DNA from: Pedobacter sp. R20-19
GTDB taxonomy: Bacteria; Bacteroidota; Bacteroidia; Sphingobacteriales; Sphingobacteriaceae
Assembly (NCBI RefSeq): GCF_000708265.2
Contig: NZ_JCKI01000001.1
Span: 62,001-126,000 of the forward strand
Direction: 5' to 3'
Length of the DNA stretch: 64,000 nt
The notes beneath the pieces are model-generated. The model ran no database searches. It was not told where the DNA came from and worked only from the letters and a program-made list of their open reading frames with translations. This document shows, piece by piece, positions 8,645-17,368 of this stretch (positions are counted from its first letter, which is position 1; every line of letters begins with the position of its first letter). The translations under genes and the position numbers were made by a program.

Positions 8645-9094
8645 ATGAAAACACTTCAGAAACATATTAGTTATCGTATTGCATATTTGTTATTCACATG
8701 GTTAGTTACGGCTTACATTCTTACTGCCTATGCACATTTACTTACCGATTATGTTCCTTTAGGAGGAAAATACAGGGAGTACCTGATTTGTGGCGGGCAG
8801 ATAATTTTTCAAGGGCTAATTATTCTAGTCTATAAAAAAGAAAAGTTATGGGATTATCTGGGCAATATGATGACAATATCTTTTGCAGGATCAATTTTGC
8901 TCACACCTGGACTCATCGTTAATCATTTCATTGACATTCATCCTGTAATGTATATACTCTATTTTCTGTTGGTTGCGGGACTGATGTTTTTGGAACACAT
9001 TAGAAGGAGCAAGTTGCTGCAACTAGGCTGGCTAATGAGTATCACCTGGGCCATTTATCGCCTAATTGTTTTAGGATTAATCTTTAATATTTAG
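8645..9094 (+). CDS. Small membrane protein, four to five helices, unknown function
   Basis: 149-residue hydrophobic protein with predicted helices near residues 13-33, 48-62, 75-92, 98-115 and 125-146. No signal or catalytic motif is visible and I do not recognise the family. The gene lies 102 bases after the GbsR-type regulator gene, behind a copy of the CTTTCA-N8-TGAAAG palindrome, and 5 bases before the TIGR01777 epimerase gene, so the two are probably one operon under control of that regulator. Similar short membrane proteins next to GbsR-type regulators exist in Bacteroidota, but their role is not established as far as I know. Confidence 0.75.
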   Translation: MKTLQKHISYRIAYLLFTWLVTAYILTAYAHLLTDYVPLGGKYREYLICGGQIIFQGLIILVYKKEKLWDYLGNMMTISFAGSILLTPGLIVNHFIDIHPVMYILYFLLVAGLMFLEHIRRSKLLQLGWLMSITWAIYRLIVLGLIFNI

Positions 9095-9099
9095 AAATC

Positions 9100-10047
9100 A
9101 TGAGTTATCAAAAAATTATTCTGGCAGGAGGAAATGGATATCTGGGTGGCTTATTGGCCAAACATTTCAGTAGCATCGCAGAAGAAGTAATTATCTTATC
9201 CAGAAAACCTCAGTTACAAAAAGGAAATATAAGCACCATTCTTTGGGATGGAAAAACTGCAGATACCTGGGTGGAAGAATTAGAAGGTGCAGACTTACTG
9301 ATTAATTTATGTGGAAAAAATGTAAACTGTCGTTACACATACAAAAACCAAAAGGAGATCATCAATTCTAGAGTAGTGCCTACCCGTTTACTAGGAAATG
9401 CAATTAAAAATTTAACGAAACCTCCCAAGCTCTGGATTAATGTAACATCTTCCACTATTTACAGACACGCTGAAGATCATCCGCAGGATGAATATACTGG
9501 AGAAATAGGCAGTGGATTTTCTATTGATGTTTGCAAAGCCTGGGAAAATTCTTTTTTCGAAACAGAATTGCCACAAACCAGAAGAGTAGCTTTAAGAATG
9601 GGTATTGTATTGGGTTTGGCGGATGGTGCTTTCCCGAGGTTATTAAACCTGGTAAAGTTTGGATTAGGCGGAAAACAAGGAGACGGTAAACAATATGTTA
9701 ATTGGGTACATGAGCAAGATGCAGTTCGCACCATTGAATGGCTATTTAATCAAAATGAAATAAATGGCGTTGTGAACTGTACAGCACCACACGCGGTCAC
9801 TAATAACGAGCTGATGCAAACAATCAGAAAAGTTTATGGGATCTCATTTGGTTTACCTACACCGGCATGGTTGCTATCCATTGGCGCAGCAATTATCGGT
9901 ACGGAAACAGAACTCATTTTAAAAAGCAGATGGGTTAAGCCTGCGATTTTACTTGATCACGGATTTGAATTTCAATACGGCAAAATAGATGAAGCTGTAC
10001 AGGATATTTTAAGCTTTAAAACCTATAAGGTCTCTCAGACCTTATAG
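9100..10047 (+). CDS. TIGR01777 family NAD-dependent epimerase-like oxidoreductase
   Basis: Cytoplasmic extended-SDR protein of 315 residues (YfcH/TIGR01777 group). The nucleotide-binding Rossmann motif is AGGNGYLGGLLA (about residues 8-19). The conserved NLCGKNVNCRYT segment (about 69-80), the SS-x-IYR active-site region near residue 113, and a C-terminal DUF1731-like part with WLLSIGAAIIGTE follow. The reaction of this family is not defined; involvement in cell division or envelope metabolism has been suggested for homologues. The last ten or so codons and the stop lie inside a perfect 15-bp hairpin (10019-10051), so the C-terminal tail (KTYKVSQTL) appears to be created by a palindrome and may not be ancestral. 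Confidence 0.88.
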   Translation: MSYQKIILAGGNGYLGGLLAKHFSSIAEEVIILSRKPQLQKGNISTILWDGKTADTWVEELEGADLLINLCGKNVNCRYTYKNQKEIINSRVVPTRLLGNAIKNLTKPPKLWINVTSSTIYRHAEDHPQDEYTGEIGSGFSIDVCKAWENSFFETELPQTRRVALRMGIVLGLADGAFPRLLNLVKFGLGGKQGDGKQYVNWVHEQDAVRTIEWLFNQNEINGVVNCTAPHAVTNNELMQTIRKVYGISFGLPTPAWLLSIGAAIIGTETELILKSRWVKPAILLDHGFEFQYGKIDEAVQDILSFKTYKVSQTL

Positions 10048-10051
10048 GTTT
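10019..10051. repeat. Perfect 15-bp palindrome with 3-base loop covering a stop codon
   Basis: AAACCTATAAGGTCT and its exact reverse complement flank the loop CTC. The hairpin spans the last codons and the TAG (10045-10047) of the epimerase gene. Its perfection suggests a repetitive extragenic palindrome that inserted or expanded here; it could also work as a terminator, though only a short T-stretch follows. Confidence 0.75.
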
Positions 10052-10070
10052 CTTAAAAAGGTATTATACT

Positions 10071-10097
10071 AAAAACCCTGAAGCAGGTTCAGGGTTT
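10071..10097 (-). terminator. Terminator of the DUF4834 gene
   Basis: Perfect 10-bp stem AAACCCTGAA / TTCAGGGTTT (10073-10082 and 10088-10097) with loop GCAGG. On the minus strand it is followed by TTTTTAG, five bases after the DUF4834 stop codon. Confidence 0.75.
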
Positions 10098-10101
10098 AAT
10101 A

Positions 10102-10356
10102 CTATTGTTTAACTTCTTCGTAATCTACAAAATCACCAAGTTTATCGGTTTTACCCGTTTGTTTTGGCGGCATGTAATCTATAGAAATCGAACCTTCGGG
10201 TTTCGATCGTCTTGGCTGCTGTTGTGTCTGGCCGCTTGCCTGTTGTTGCATTTTGCTCGCCAGGTTACCAAACAGCATAGGTAATATTAGCCGAATCAAC
10301 ATTCTGATGATCCAAAGTACTAATATGGCTATGAAAATGAACTTTATTAATCCCAT
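10102..10356 (-). CDS. DUF4834 family small membrane protein
   Basis: 84-residue protein. It starts with one transmembrane segment (FIFIAILVLWIIRMLIRLIL, about residues 6-25), continues with a Gln/Arg-rich linker (about 33-50) and ends with a conserved motif ISIDYMPPK followed by GDFVDYEEV. That arrangement is typical of the Bacteroidota family DUF4834, of unknown function. The N-terminal helix would anchor it in the inner membrane with the acidic tail in the cytoplasm. It has its own terminator. Convergent to the epimerase gene. Confidence 0.75.
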   Translation of the reverse strand: MGLIKFIFIAILVLWIIRMLIRLILPMLFGNLASKMQQQASGQTQQQPRRSKPEGSISIDYMPPKQTGKTDKLGDFVDYEEVKQ

Positions 10357-10469
10357 TCCTTAATTTACTGTTATTACAAATATAGACGTACGAAGATTTA
10401 TTTTGTTACTTTTTACGCCTTTGATTGCATTTCCATTACAATAGTTACGTAATAATGCCTGGTTAAGTT

Positions 10470-10667
10470 TTATTCTGCTACAATCTCAGCCACCCGGCCA
10501 ACCTGACCATCATCTAATCTTACTTTGATTCCACGCGAGTGAAATGCAGATGAAGTCAGTAAATCTTTAACTATGCCATAAGTAATATTACCAGATCGCT
10601 GATCCTTTTTTAAGATGATTCCAACTTCTAATCCTGCGTAAATATCTTTTCTGTTTTGCCCGTTCAT
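10470..10667 (-). CDS. ywbE: YwbE family protein
   Basis: 65-residue cytoplasmic protein. The sequence starts MNGQNRKDIYAGLEVGI, continues KKDQRSGNITYGIVKDLLT and ends HSRGIKVRLDDGQVGRV, which I recognise as the YwbE/DUF2196 family; full length for the family. A small beta-barrel is expected; the biological role is not established. It is located 67 bases downstream of uvrB on the same strand and may be read through from it. Confidence 0.87.
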   Translation of the reverse strand: MNGQNRKDIYAGLEVGIILKKDQRSGNITYGIVKDLLTSSAFHSRGIKVRLDDGQVGRVAEIVAE

Positions 10668-10734
10668 TATACTGTGCTTGTCTTTGGCAAATTTCTACAT
10701 TTTGGCAGGAATTCGAAATTTATCTTCAACTATT

Positions 10735-12777
10735 TTATTTTCCAAACTTCTCTGCAAACATTTTCTCTAACGCAAACATTTCATCACGCAATTTTGCTGC
10801 CTGTAAAAAGTCCATATCTTTTGCTGCTTTTTGCATATCCTTTTTAGTGGTATCTATAGCTTTCTGCAATTCGCTTTTCCCCATGTATTGCACAATAGGA
10901 TCTGCAGCAATGCTAATTTCAGCATTTTCTACATAAGCCCTGGCTTTATTATCGCTTGCTTTTTGTGAAAAATCTAAAACAGATGTTTGTTCCAGAATGG
11001 CTTCACGAGATTTACCTACTGTTTTAGGCGTAATGCCATGCTCAAGGTTATAGGCAATTTGAATATCCCGACGGCGATTAGTTTCTGAAATTGTTTTTTC
11101 CATACTCTCGGTTATTCCATCAGCATACATAATTACCCTACCCCGATCATTACGTGCAGCACGGCCAATGGTCTGAATTAAAGACTTTTCTGATCTAAGG
11201 AAACCTTCCTTATCAGCATCCAAAATTGCAACTAAAGTAACCTCTGGCAAATCCAGTCCTTCACGCAGCAGGTTAATTCCAACCAACACATCAAACTCTC
11301 CTAAACGCAAACCACGAAGAATCTCGACACGTTCTAATGTTTTAATTTCAGAGTGGATATATCTTGTTTTAATATTTAATCTATCCAAATATTTTGTAAG
11401 CTCCTCAGCCATGCGCTTGGTTAAAGTGGTGACTAAAATACGTCCGCCTTCTTTAATGGTGATGTCGATTTCATCTAAAAGATCATCCACCTGATTAATA
11501 GCTGGTCTGATTTCGATAACCGGATCCAGTAAGCCTGTTGGTCGAATGACTTGTTCTACTACCACACCTTCTGATTTTTCAAGCTCATATTCTGCAGGCG
11601 TAGCACTTACATAAATGGTTTGCGGAGCAAGGGCTTCAAATTCATTAAAGTTGAGCGGGCGGTTATCCAATGCAGCGGGTAAGCGGAAACCATATTCTAC
11701 CAGCGATAACTTACGCGATCTATCTCCACCATACATGGCCCTAATTTGTGGAACTGTTACGTGACTTTCGTCAATCACCATCAAATAATCATCAGGAAAA
11801 TAATCCAAAAGACAGAAAGGACGCATCCCTGGCGTTCTTCCATCAAAAAAACGAGAGTAATTCTCAATTCCGGAACAATAGCCCAGTTCCTTCATCATTT
11901 CAATATCGAAGTTGGTCCGTTCTTCCAAACGTTTGGCTTCCAGTAAATGCCGATCAGCAATTAACTGATTTTTTCTTATTTCCAGTTCTTCCTGTATGCC
12001 CCATATCGACTGATTGAATCGGTCCTTTGGCGTAACAAAAAGATTTGCCGGATAAATGGCCATATCTTCAAGTTTTTCAATTGTTTTGCCAGAAACCGGA
12101 TCTATGGCAGAAAGTTCCTCAATATCATCACCAAAAAAAGAAATGCGATAAGCGTGGTCAAGATAGGCTGGATAAATATCAACCGTATCACCTTTAACCC
12201 TGAATGTACCTCGTTTAAATTCTGTAGTAGTTCTGGAATACAAAATTTCTACAAGGCTGTGTAAAAAAGCATTTCTTGAAATCCTTAAGCCTACGCCAAA
12301 ACGGAACACCATTCGTGAAAAGTCTTCTGGATTTCCCATACCATAAATACAGGATATAGATGAAACAACAATAATATCACGCCTACCACTCATTAAGGAG
12401 GAGGTAGTACGCAAACGCAGTTTTTCTATTTCTTCATTAATACTTAAATCTTTTTCGATATAAGTATTGCTTGAGGCGATAAAAGCTTCTGGCTGATAAT
12501 AATCATAGTATGAAACAAAATAGTTGACAGAATTTTCTGGAAAGAAGTTCTTAAATTCTCCATAAAGCTGTGCGGCCAGGGTTTTATTATGGCTTAAAAT
12601 AAGTGTTGGCTTTTGTGTTTGCTCAATTACATTGGCTACCGTAAACGTTTTCCCAGAGCCTGTAACACCTAATAAAGTTTGATAATGTTCGTTAGCATTT
12701 ACACCATCAACCAGCTGCTTAATAGCGCCTGGCTGATCTCCTGTAGGCTGATATTCGGATGTGATCTTAAATTTCAT
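10735..12777 (-). CDS. uvrB: Excinuclease ABC subunit UvrB
   Basis: DNA damage-recognition subunit of nucleotide excision repair; loaded by UvrA and then recruiting UvrC. The 680-residue protein is normal length. Visible motifs: Walker A GVTGSGKTFT (about residues 38-47), the beta-hairpin region VSYYDYYQPEAF (about 89-100), DEKK-like helicase box IDESH (about 337-341), motif VGINLLREGLDLPE (about 504-517), QTIGRAARN (about 541-549), and a C-terminal UVR domain with LQAAKLRDEM near residue 663. The UVR domain contacts UvrC. A consensus -7 element lies 8 bases upstream of the ATG. Confidence 0.98.
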   Translation of the reverse strand: MKFKITSEYQPTGDQPGAIKQLVDGVNANEHYQTLLGVTGSGKTFTVANVIEQTQKPTLILSHNKTLAAQLYGEFKNFFPENSVNYFVSYYDYYQPEAFIASSNTYIEKDLSINEEIEKLRLRTTSSLMSGRRDIIVVSSISCIYGMGNPEDFSRMVFRFGVGLRISRNAFLHSLVEILYSRTTTEFKRGTFRVKGDTVDIYPAYLDHAYRISFFGDDIEELSAIDPVSGKTIEKLEDMAIYPANLFVTPKDRFNQSIWGIQEELEIRKNQLIADRHLLEAKRLEERTNFDIEMMKELGYCSGIENYSRFFDGRTPGMRPFCLLDYFPDDYLMVIDESHVTVPQIRAMYGGDRSRKLSLVEYGFRLPAALDNRPLNFNEFEALAPQTIYVSATPAEYELEKSEGVVVEQVIRPTGLLDPVIEIRPAINQVDDLLDEIDITIKEGGRILVTTLTKRMAEELTKYLDRLNIKTRYIHSEIKTLERVEILRGLRLGEFDVLVGINLLREGLDLPEVTLVAILDADKEGFLRSEKSLIQTIGRAARNDRGRVIMYADGITESMEKTISETNRRRDIQIAYNLEHGITPKTVGKSREAILEQTSVLDFSQKASDNKARAYVENAEISIAADPIVQYMGKSELQKAIDTTKKDMQKAAKDMDFLQAAKLRDEMFALEKMFAEKFGK

Positions 12778-12785
12778 GTGTAAAT

Positions 12786-12793
12786 CAAATGTA
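12786..12793 (-). promoter_or_regulatory. -7 promoter element of uvrB
   Basis: TACATTTG on the minus strand, an exact TAnnTTTG match, 8 bases upstream of the uvrB ATG at 12777. No good -33 TTTG is seen at normal spacing and no LexA-type box was noticed. Confidence 0.4.
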
Positions 12794-12877
12794 CGATTTT
12801 AGGGCTTAAGAGTTAAACAGGCAAAAGTCAGGAATGTTTCTTTTATAGAAATGAAGAGAACCAATTAGGAATAAAGT

Positions 12878-12917
12878 TTATGTAAATTCAAAATAGAAGT
12901 TATGTAAATTCAAAATA
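12878..12917. repeat. Two tandem 18-base direct repeats, period 22
   Basis: TTATGTAAATTCAAAATA occurs exactly at 12878-12895 and 12900-12917, 33 bases before the frameshifted ATPase gene. Could be paired binding sites or a small slippage duplication. Confidence 0.7.
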
Positions 12918-12949
12918 AGAAGATGTATTTGTATTTAAATTAATAAAAT

Positions 12950-14112
12950 ATGTTTGTTAATAGGCAGATAACACATATAATAAAAAAGCAACAATCTAAA
13001 TTTCCTATCTTATCTTTAACTGGCCCAAGGCAGTCAGGAAAGACAACTTTATTAAAAGAGTTGTTTAAGGATTACAGATATATTTCTCTTGAAAATCCCG
13101 ATATACGTGCTTTTGCAACGGATGACCCTAATGGTTTTTTAAATGAATATAGTGTGAATGTAATTCTGGATGAAGTACAACGCATGCCTTCGCTATTTTC
13201 ATATATCCAAACAAAAGTAGATGAAAGTAAAAAAATGGGACAATATATTCTCTCTGGCTCTCAAAATTTTCATTTATTAAATAGCATTACGCAAACCCTG
13301 GCAGGAAGAGTTGCATTATTTAAATTATTTCCATTAGATTTTGAGGAATTAAAAGCAGTAGAATTATTAGAAAACGACTTCCGAAAGCACTGTATAAAGG
13401 CTCTTACCCTGCTATATTTGATCGGGATATAGATCCGAAAGTATTTTACACCAACTATATTCAAACTTATGTGGAAAAAGATGTAACAGAACTTTTAAAT
13501 GTAAAAGATTTAAAAGCCTTCAGAACATTTTTAGGCTTATGCGCCGGAAGAACAGGTCAGCTATTGAATATTAGTACTTTGGCCAATGATTGTAATATAT
13601 CTCAACCAACTGCGAAGTCATGGTTATCCATATTAGAAAGCAGTTACCTGATTTTTCTGTTGCAACCATTTCATCAAAACTTTAATAAACGCCTCGTAAA
13701 AAGTCCTAAGTTATATTTTTATGATACTGGCCTATTATGTTACTTATTAGGAATTAGATCTCCTGATGAGATTATATTAAACAGACTTAAAGGAAATTTA
13801 TTTGAAAATCTGATATTAGCAGAATTGCAGAAAAAAAACTACCATCAATACAAACATCTTGACTATTATTTTTGGCAAGACAGTAATGGAAATGAAATTG
13901 ATATTTTGTTAAAAAACAATGGTGGTTTTGATGTTTTTGAAATAAAAGCGACTGAAACTATTTCTGCAGAACTATTTAAACAAATGGATAGATTCAGCGA
14001 TTTAGCCGCACCAGAGGAAGTAAAAAAAACATTAATATACGGCGGAAGGCAAAACCAAAACAGAAGTAAATACCAAGTGCAATCCTGGAAGGACATTTCT
14101 TTACAAGAATAA
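12950..14112 (+). pseudogene. AAA_14/DUF4143-type ATPase, interrupted by a one-base frameshift
   Basis: Two adjacent ORFs in different frames (12950-13432 and 13471-14112) together make one complete protein of about 386 residues. The first has Walker A TGPRQSGKTTLL (about residues 25-36) and Walker B VILDEVQRMP (about 73-82). The second continues with the TYVEKDVTEL segment and the DUF4143 and C-terminal nuclease-like part (NEIDILL-x-EIKAT). Near 13384-13388 the reading changes from CGA-AAG-CAC to GCA-CTG-TAT, which continues as ALYKGSYPAIFD, the expected family sequence; one A seems to be missing. It is either a real decayed gene or a sequencing indel. Family role is unclear; some members act in stress or toxin-like contexts. 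A strong terminator follows. Confidence 0.85.
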
Positions 14113-14126
14113 GCAGTACATAAAAC

Positions 14127-14161
14127 ATCCTCGCTAAAATCATTCAGCGAGGATTTTTTTT
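14127..14161 (+). terminator. Rho-independent terminator
   Basis: Stem ATCCTCGCT / AGCGAGGAT (14127-14135 and 14146-14154) followed by a run of eight T, 15 bases after the stop of the frameshifted ATPase gene. Confidence 0.88.
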
Positions 14162-14183
14162 ATGAGGCAATAACTGTTAATAT

Positions 14184-16559
14184 TTACTTACCCGCAGCGA
14201 CTTTCATTGGGTTTAAACCAACAGACTGCCCCCTCACTGTGCCTCCAGCTTTAGCTTTAAATGTTTTAAACTTGCTTTCTTTAGCCTTTCCACCCCAGGT
14301 ATTATTTGAGGTATCAATATCAGCAGTTTCTCTTAATGGATCGATCAGAATGGATTCAACTTCTTTATCTTTTACATAAAATTTAGAGGTTTTCAGCTCG
14401 TTGTGTCTCCAGATTTGCGCAGGAATCCGATCTATTTCTTTCGTTCCGTCCTTATATGTGAATTCTACAATAATCGGCATGACCAAACCTCCTCTGTTGC
14501 TAAAGCTCAATTCGTATAAAAACTTATTTTTATACTTATCCTGCACTGAATCCGGCACGGTTTCTAAAGACATCCCTGTTTCTACTTTGTTGGTTAATGT
14601 GGTATCAACACTAACTAAACCCCTATCATATTTATAATAAAAATCTTGTGCAGCAGGATTTTTATCGGCGTAGAAATTGTCTTTTCGCTCTTCGCGGTTT
14701 CTTATTTTTGAAATATCTTCAAAAGCATTTACAGCAGGTTTATCAATTTTAAGCATCCTAGATCTTGCTGCAGGTACTTCCTTCGGAAAATCAGCTTTAG
14801 CAAATTTCACACTATCCAATGCAATATCACAAGGATCGGTTCCATAAAACCATCCTCTCCAAAACCAATCTAAATCTTCGCCACTGGCATCTTCCATGGT
14901 ACGAAATAAATCAGCTGGCTCAGGATGTTTGAAAGCCCATCTTCTGGAATATTCTTTAAAAGCATAATCAAATAATTCTCTACCCATAATCGTTTCGCGA
15001 AGGATATTCAAGCCAGTTGCTGGCTTAGAATAAGCATTCGGACCAAAACGAGCAATATTTTCTGAGTTGGTCATGATTGGTTCCAATTCATCCTTTGGTA
15101 ATTTCATGTAATCAACAATGGTATATGCCGGGCCTTTTTTACTTGGAAATTTGTTATCCCAAAGCTCCTCTGTTAAGTATTCAACAAAAGAGTTTAACCC
15201 TTCATCCATCCAGGTCCACTGGCGCTCATCACTATTTACAATCATTGGAAAAAAGTTATGGCCAACCTCGTGGATAATTACTCCCAGCATACCATTTTTA
15301 GTACTTTCGCTATAGGTTCCATCTGCATCTGTACGGCCATAGTTAAAACAAATCATTGGATACTCCATTCCATTTGCAGCTTCAATACTTTGTGCAACCG
15401 GATATGGATATGGAATAGTGAAATCAGAATAGGTTTTAATGGTATGTGCTACCGCTCTTGTAGAAAACTTACTGTATAAATGATAAGCCTCTTTACCATA
15501 AAAACTCATGCACATTACCGTATTATTATTTGCCTGAATTTTTTGTGGCATGGCATCCCAGATAAACTTACGGGAAGATGTCCATGCAAAATCACGCACA
15601 TTATTGGCATTAAATACCCAGGTTTTTTTTGCTGTTGATTTTTTAGTTTCGGCCGTTTTAGCTTCTGCTAAGGTTTGAATTTCTACCGGGGCCATAGCTG
15701 TTTTAGCTGTATTATATCTGCTTAACTGAGTAGGGGATAAAACAGCACTGTAATTAATACATTCGCCGGTTGAACCCACCAAATGATCAGCAGGAACAGT
15801 CATTTGTACTTTAAAATCTCCAAATGTCAAGGCAAATTCTCCTCTGCCAGTAAACTGATGATTCTGCCATCCCTGAAAATCGCTATATACACACAAACGT
15901 GGGTACCATTGTGTCATGGTAAATAAATAGTTTCCATCAGCCGGAAAATATTCATAACCTCCGCGGCCACCCACACTCATTCTATCTGTTATTTTATAAT
16001 TCCAGTTGATGTTGAAGATGAACTTTTGTCCGGTTTTTAAAGCTACTGGCAAATCTACCCGCATCATGGTTTTATTTACCGTGTATTTTAAATTTTTACC
16101 AAGCGCATCAGTCAGTTTGGTAATGTTAATTCCATCGCCATTATCTCCCTTGGCACTTAACTGATCTAAACTTTGTGTTGTTCCAATTGCTGGCATTTTA
16201 GTGGCATCCTGGTAATTGGCACTTTTACTGGTGCTATGCTCATTTTCATCCAATTGCAACCAAATATAAGTTAGAGGATCTGGCGAGTTATTCGTGTAAG
16301 TAATGGTTTCAGCACCCGTTAGGAGTAGATTTTTCTCATCCAGTTCACACTTAATGTTATAATCGGCACGCTGTTGCCAATATTTTACACCAGGCGCACC
16401 ACTTGCAGTTCGCTGCTCATTTGGCGTTGGTAAAATGGTACCCAATTGCTCAAACTTATTTCCATGGTTACTACCAGGATTATTCTGAATGTTTTGAGCC
16501 ATGGCCAGGCTTCCAGAAAAAAGCAGCAGGCCAGATAATGTGAATAATTTATTTATCAT
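14184..16559 (-). CDS. M1 family (gluzincin) metallopeptidase, exported
   Basis: Secreted or periplasmic zinc aminopeptidase-like enzyme of 791 residues with a signal peptide (LFTLSGLLLFSGSLAMAQ, cleavage about residue 22). The zinc site is HEVGHN (430-435) with the third ligand Glu at 453 in WMDEGLN, giving HExxH-x18-E, and the M1 exopeptidase motif G-x-MEYP (NGMEYP) precedes it by about 35 residues. The C-terminal region after about 600 is a beta-rich domain that replaces the usual ERAP-like helical domain. The gene starts 4 bases after the HupE-like gene ends, so the two are one operon. A role in peptide uptake or envelope protein turnover is inferred. Confidence 0.9.
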   Translation of the reverse strand: MINKLFTLSGLLLFSGSLAMAQNIQNNPGSNHGNKFEQLGTILPTPNEQRTASGAPGVKYWQQRADYNIKCELDEKNLLLTGAETITYTNNSPDPLTYIWLQLDENEHSTSKSANYQDATKMPAIGTTQSLDQLSAKGDNGDGINITKLTDALGKNLKYTVNKTMMRVDLPVALKTGQKFIFNINWNYKITDRMSVGGRGGYEYFPADGNYLFTMTQWYPRLCVYSDFQGWQNHQFTGRGEFALTFGDFKVQMTVPADHLVGSTGECINYSAVLSPTQLSRYNTAKTAMAPVEIQTLAEAKTAETKKSTAKKTWVFNANNVRDFAWTSSRKFIWDAMPQKIQANNNTVMCMSFYGKEAYHLYSKFSTRAVAHTIKTYSDFTIPYPYPVAQSIEAANGMEYPMICFNYGRTDADGTYSESTKNGMLGVIIHEVGHNFFPMIVNSDERQWTWMDEGLNSFVEYLTEELWDNKFPSKKGPAYTIVDYMKLPKDELEPIMTNSENIARFGPNAYSKPATGLNILRETIMGRELFDYAFKEYSRRWAFKHPEPADLFRTMEDASGEDLDWFWRGWFYGTDPCDIALDSVKFAKADFPKEVPAARSRMLKIDKPAVNAFEDISKIRNREERKDNFYADKNPAAQDFYYKYDRGLVSVDTTLTNKVETGMSLETVPDSVQDKYKNKFLYELSFSNRGGLVMPIIVEFTYKDGTKEIDRIPAQIWRHNELKTSKFYVKDKEVESILIDPLRETADIDTSNNTWGGKAKESKFKTFKAKAGGTVRGQSVGLNPMKVAAGK

Positions 16560-16563
16560 TCTT

Positions 16564-17151
16564 TTAGTTAAAAGGAATTCTCTCTAAAGCCATTTTTAAA
16601 GCCAGGCTAAACACGGCTGCTGATATAAATAGAACCCAGCTGATTCTTTTTATTTTGGTGTAATTGAAAACAATAAATGTAACGATCAAAATGATTAGTA
16701 CCATAAAAACCTGACCAGCTTCTAAGCCTACATTAAAACCAAACAAACCCCATCCAATATTTTGATCTTTTGCCAGCATCATCCTGATCGAATTTGCAAA
16801 ACCCATTCCATGGATAAGGCCAAACCCCAGAGCTAGAAAATAATTTACCCTTACAGATTCCATGTTAAAATTCTTCCTGAATAAATTACTTAGCGCAGTG
16901 ATTACAATAGTACATGGAATTAAAAATTCAACCCATTTACTATCAAACCTAATGATATCTAAAACACTTAAAAGTAAGGTAGCTGAATGACCAATGGTAA
17001 ATGCCGTAACAAGAATTAATACCTGCTTGATATTGGTATAACTGTAAATAGCTACAAGGGCTAAAATAAAAAGCTGATGATCCAAAGCATCAAGGCTTAT
17101 AATGTGTGCCCACCCTAACTTAAAGTAAAAAATAAAATCCTGTAAAGGCAT
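16564..17151 (-). CDS. HupE/UreJ-like membrane protein
   Basis: 195-residue inner-membrane protein with six to seven predicted helices. It shows the family's histidine motifs: HIISLDALDHQLF (about residues 15-27), TIGHSATL (about 52-59) and GLIHGMGFAN (about 109-118). The HupE/UreJ family in proteobacteria is linked to nickel or cobalt transport, and the His/Asp residues inside helices fit metal passage; for the Bacteroidota subgroup the substrate is not known. It is the first gene of a two-gene operon with the zinc-dependent M1 peptidase and is divergent from the DUF6702 gene. This three-gene grouping is known from other Bacteroidota genomes as I recall, hinting at a shared function. Confidence 0.87.
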   Translation of the reverse strand: MPLQDFIFYFKLGWAHIISLDALDHQLFILALVAIYSYTNIKQVLILVTAFTIGHSATLLLSVLDIIRFDSKWVEFLIPCTIVITALSNLFRKNFNMESVRVNYFLALGFGLIHGMGFANSIRMMLAKDQNIGWGLFGFNVGLEAGQVFMVLIILIVTFIVFNYTKIKRISWVLFISAAVFSLALKMALERIPFN

Positions 17152-17368
17152 GAATTAATTAGTTTTGATGAAAGCGAGGGCATTTAAAGATATAAAATTA
17201 TCTATTTTACCGGATAAAATTCAACGTACATTAAAAAAGAGCAGCAAAACACCAAATTTGTTACGCATTTTGAAATTGAACCGCTTAATAAGAACCGTTA
17301 AGCACACAAATCTCCTCATGATAAGCACATTTATATCCTTAACTTTGCTTTCATAACTTGATAGTTTT

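Noticed and set aside
12949..12956. TATGTTTG with upstream TTTG (12928-12931) as promoter of the frameshifted ATPase
   Set aside because: The motif includes the ATG start itself, so transcription would begin inside the coding region; more likely chance in AT-rich sequence.
17165..17356. 63-codon basic open frame in the spacer between the HupE-like and DUF6702 genes
   Set aside because: Composition is Lys/Leu/Ile/Thr-rich as in AT-rich non-coding DNA, and it would occupy the divergent promoter region; no homology noticed.
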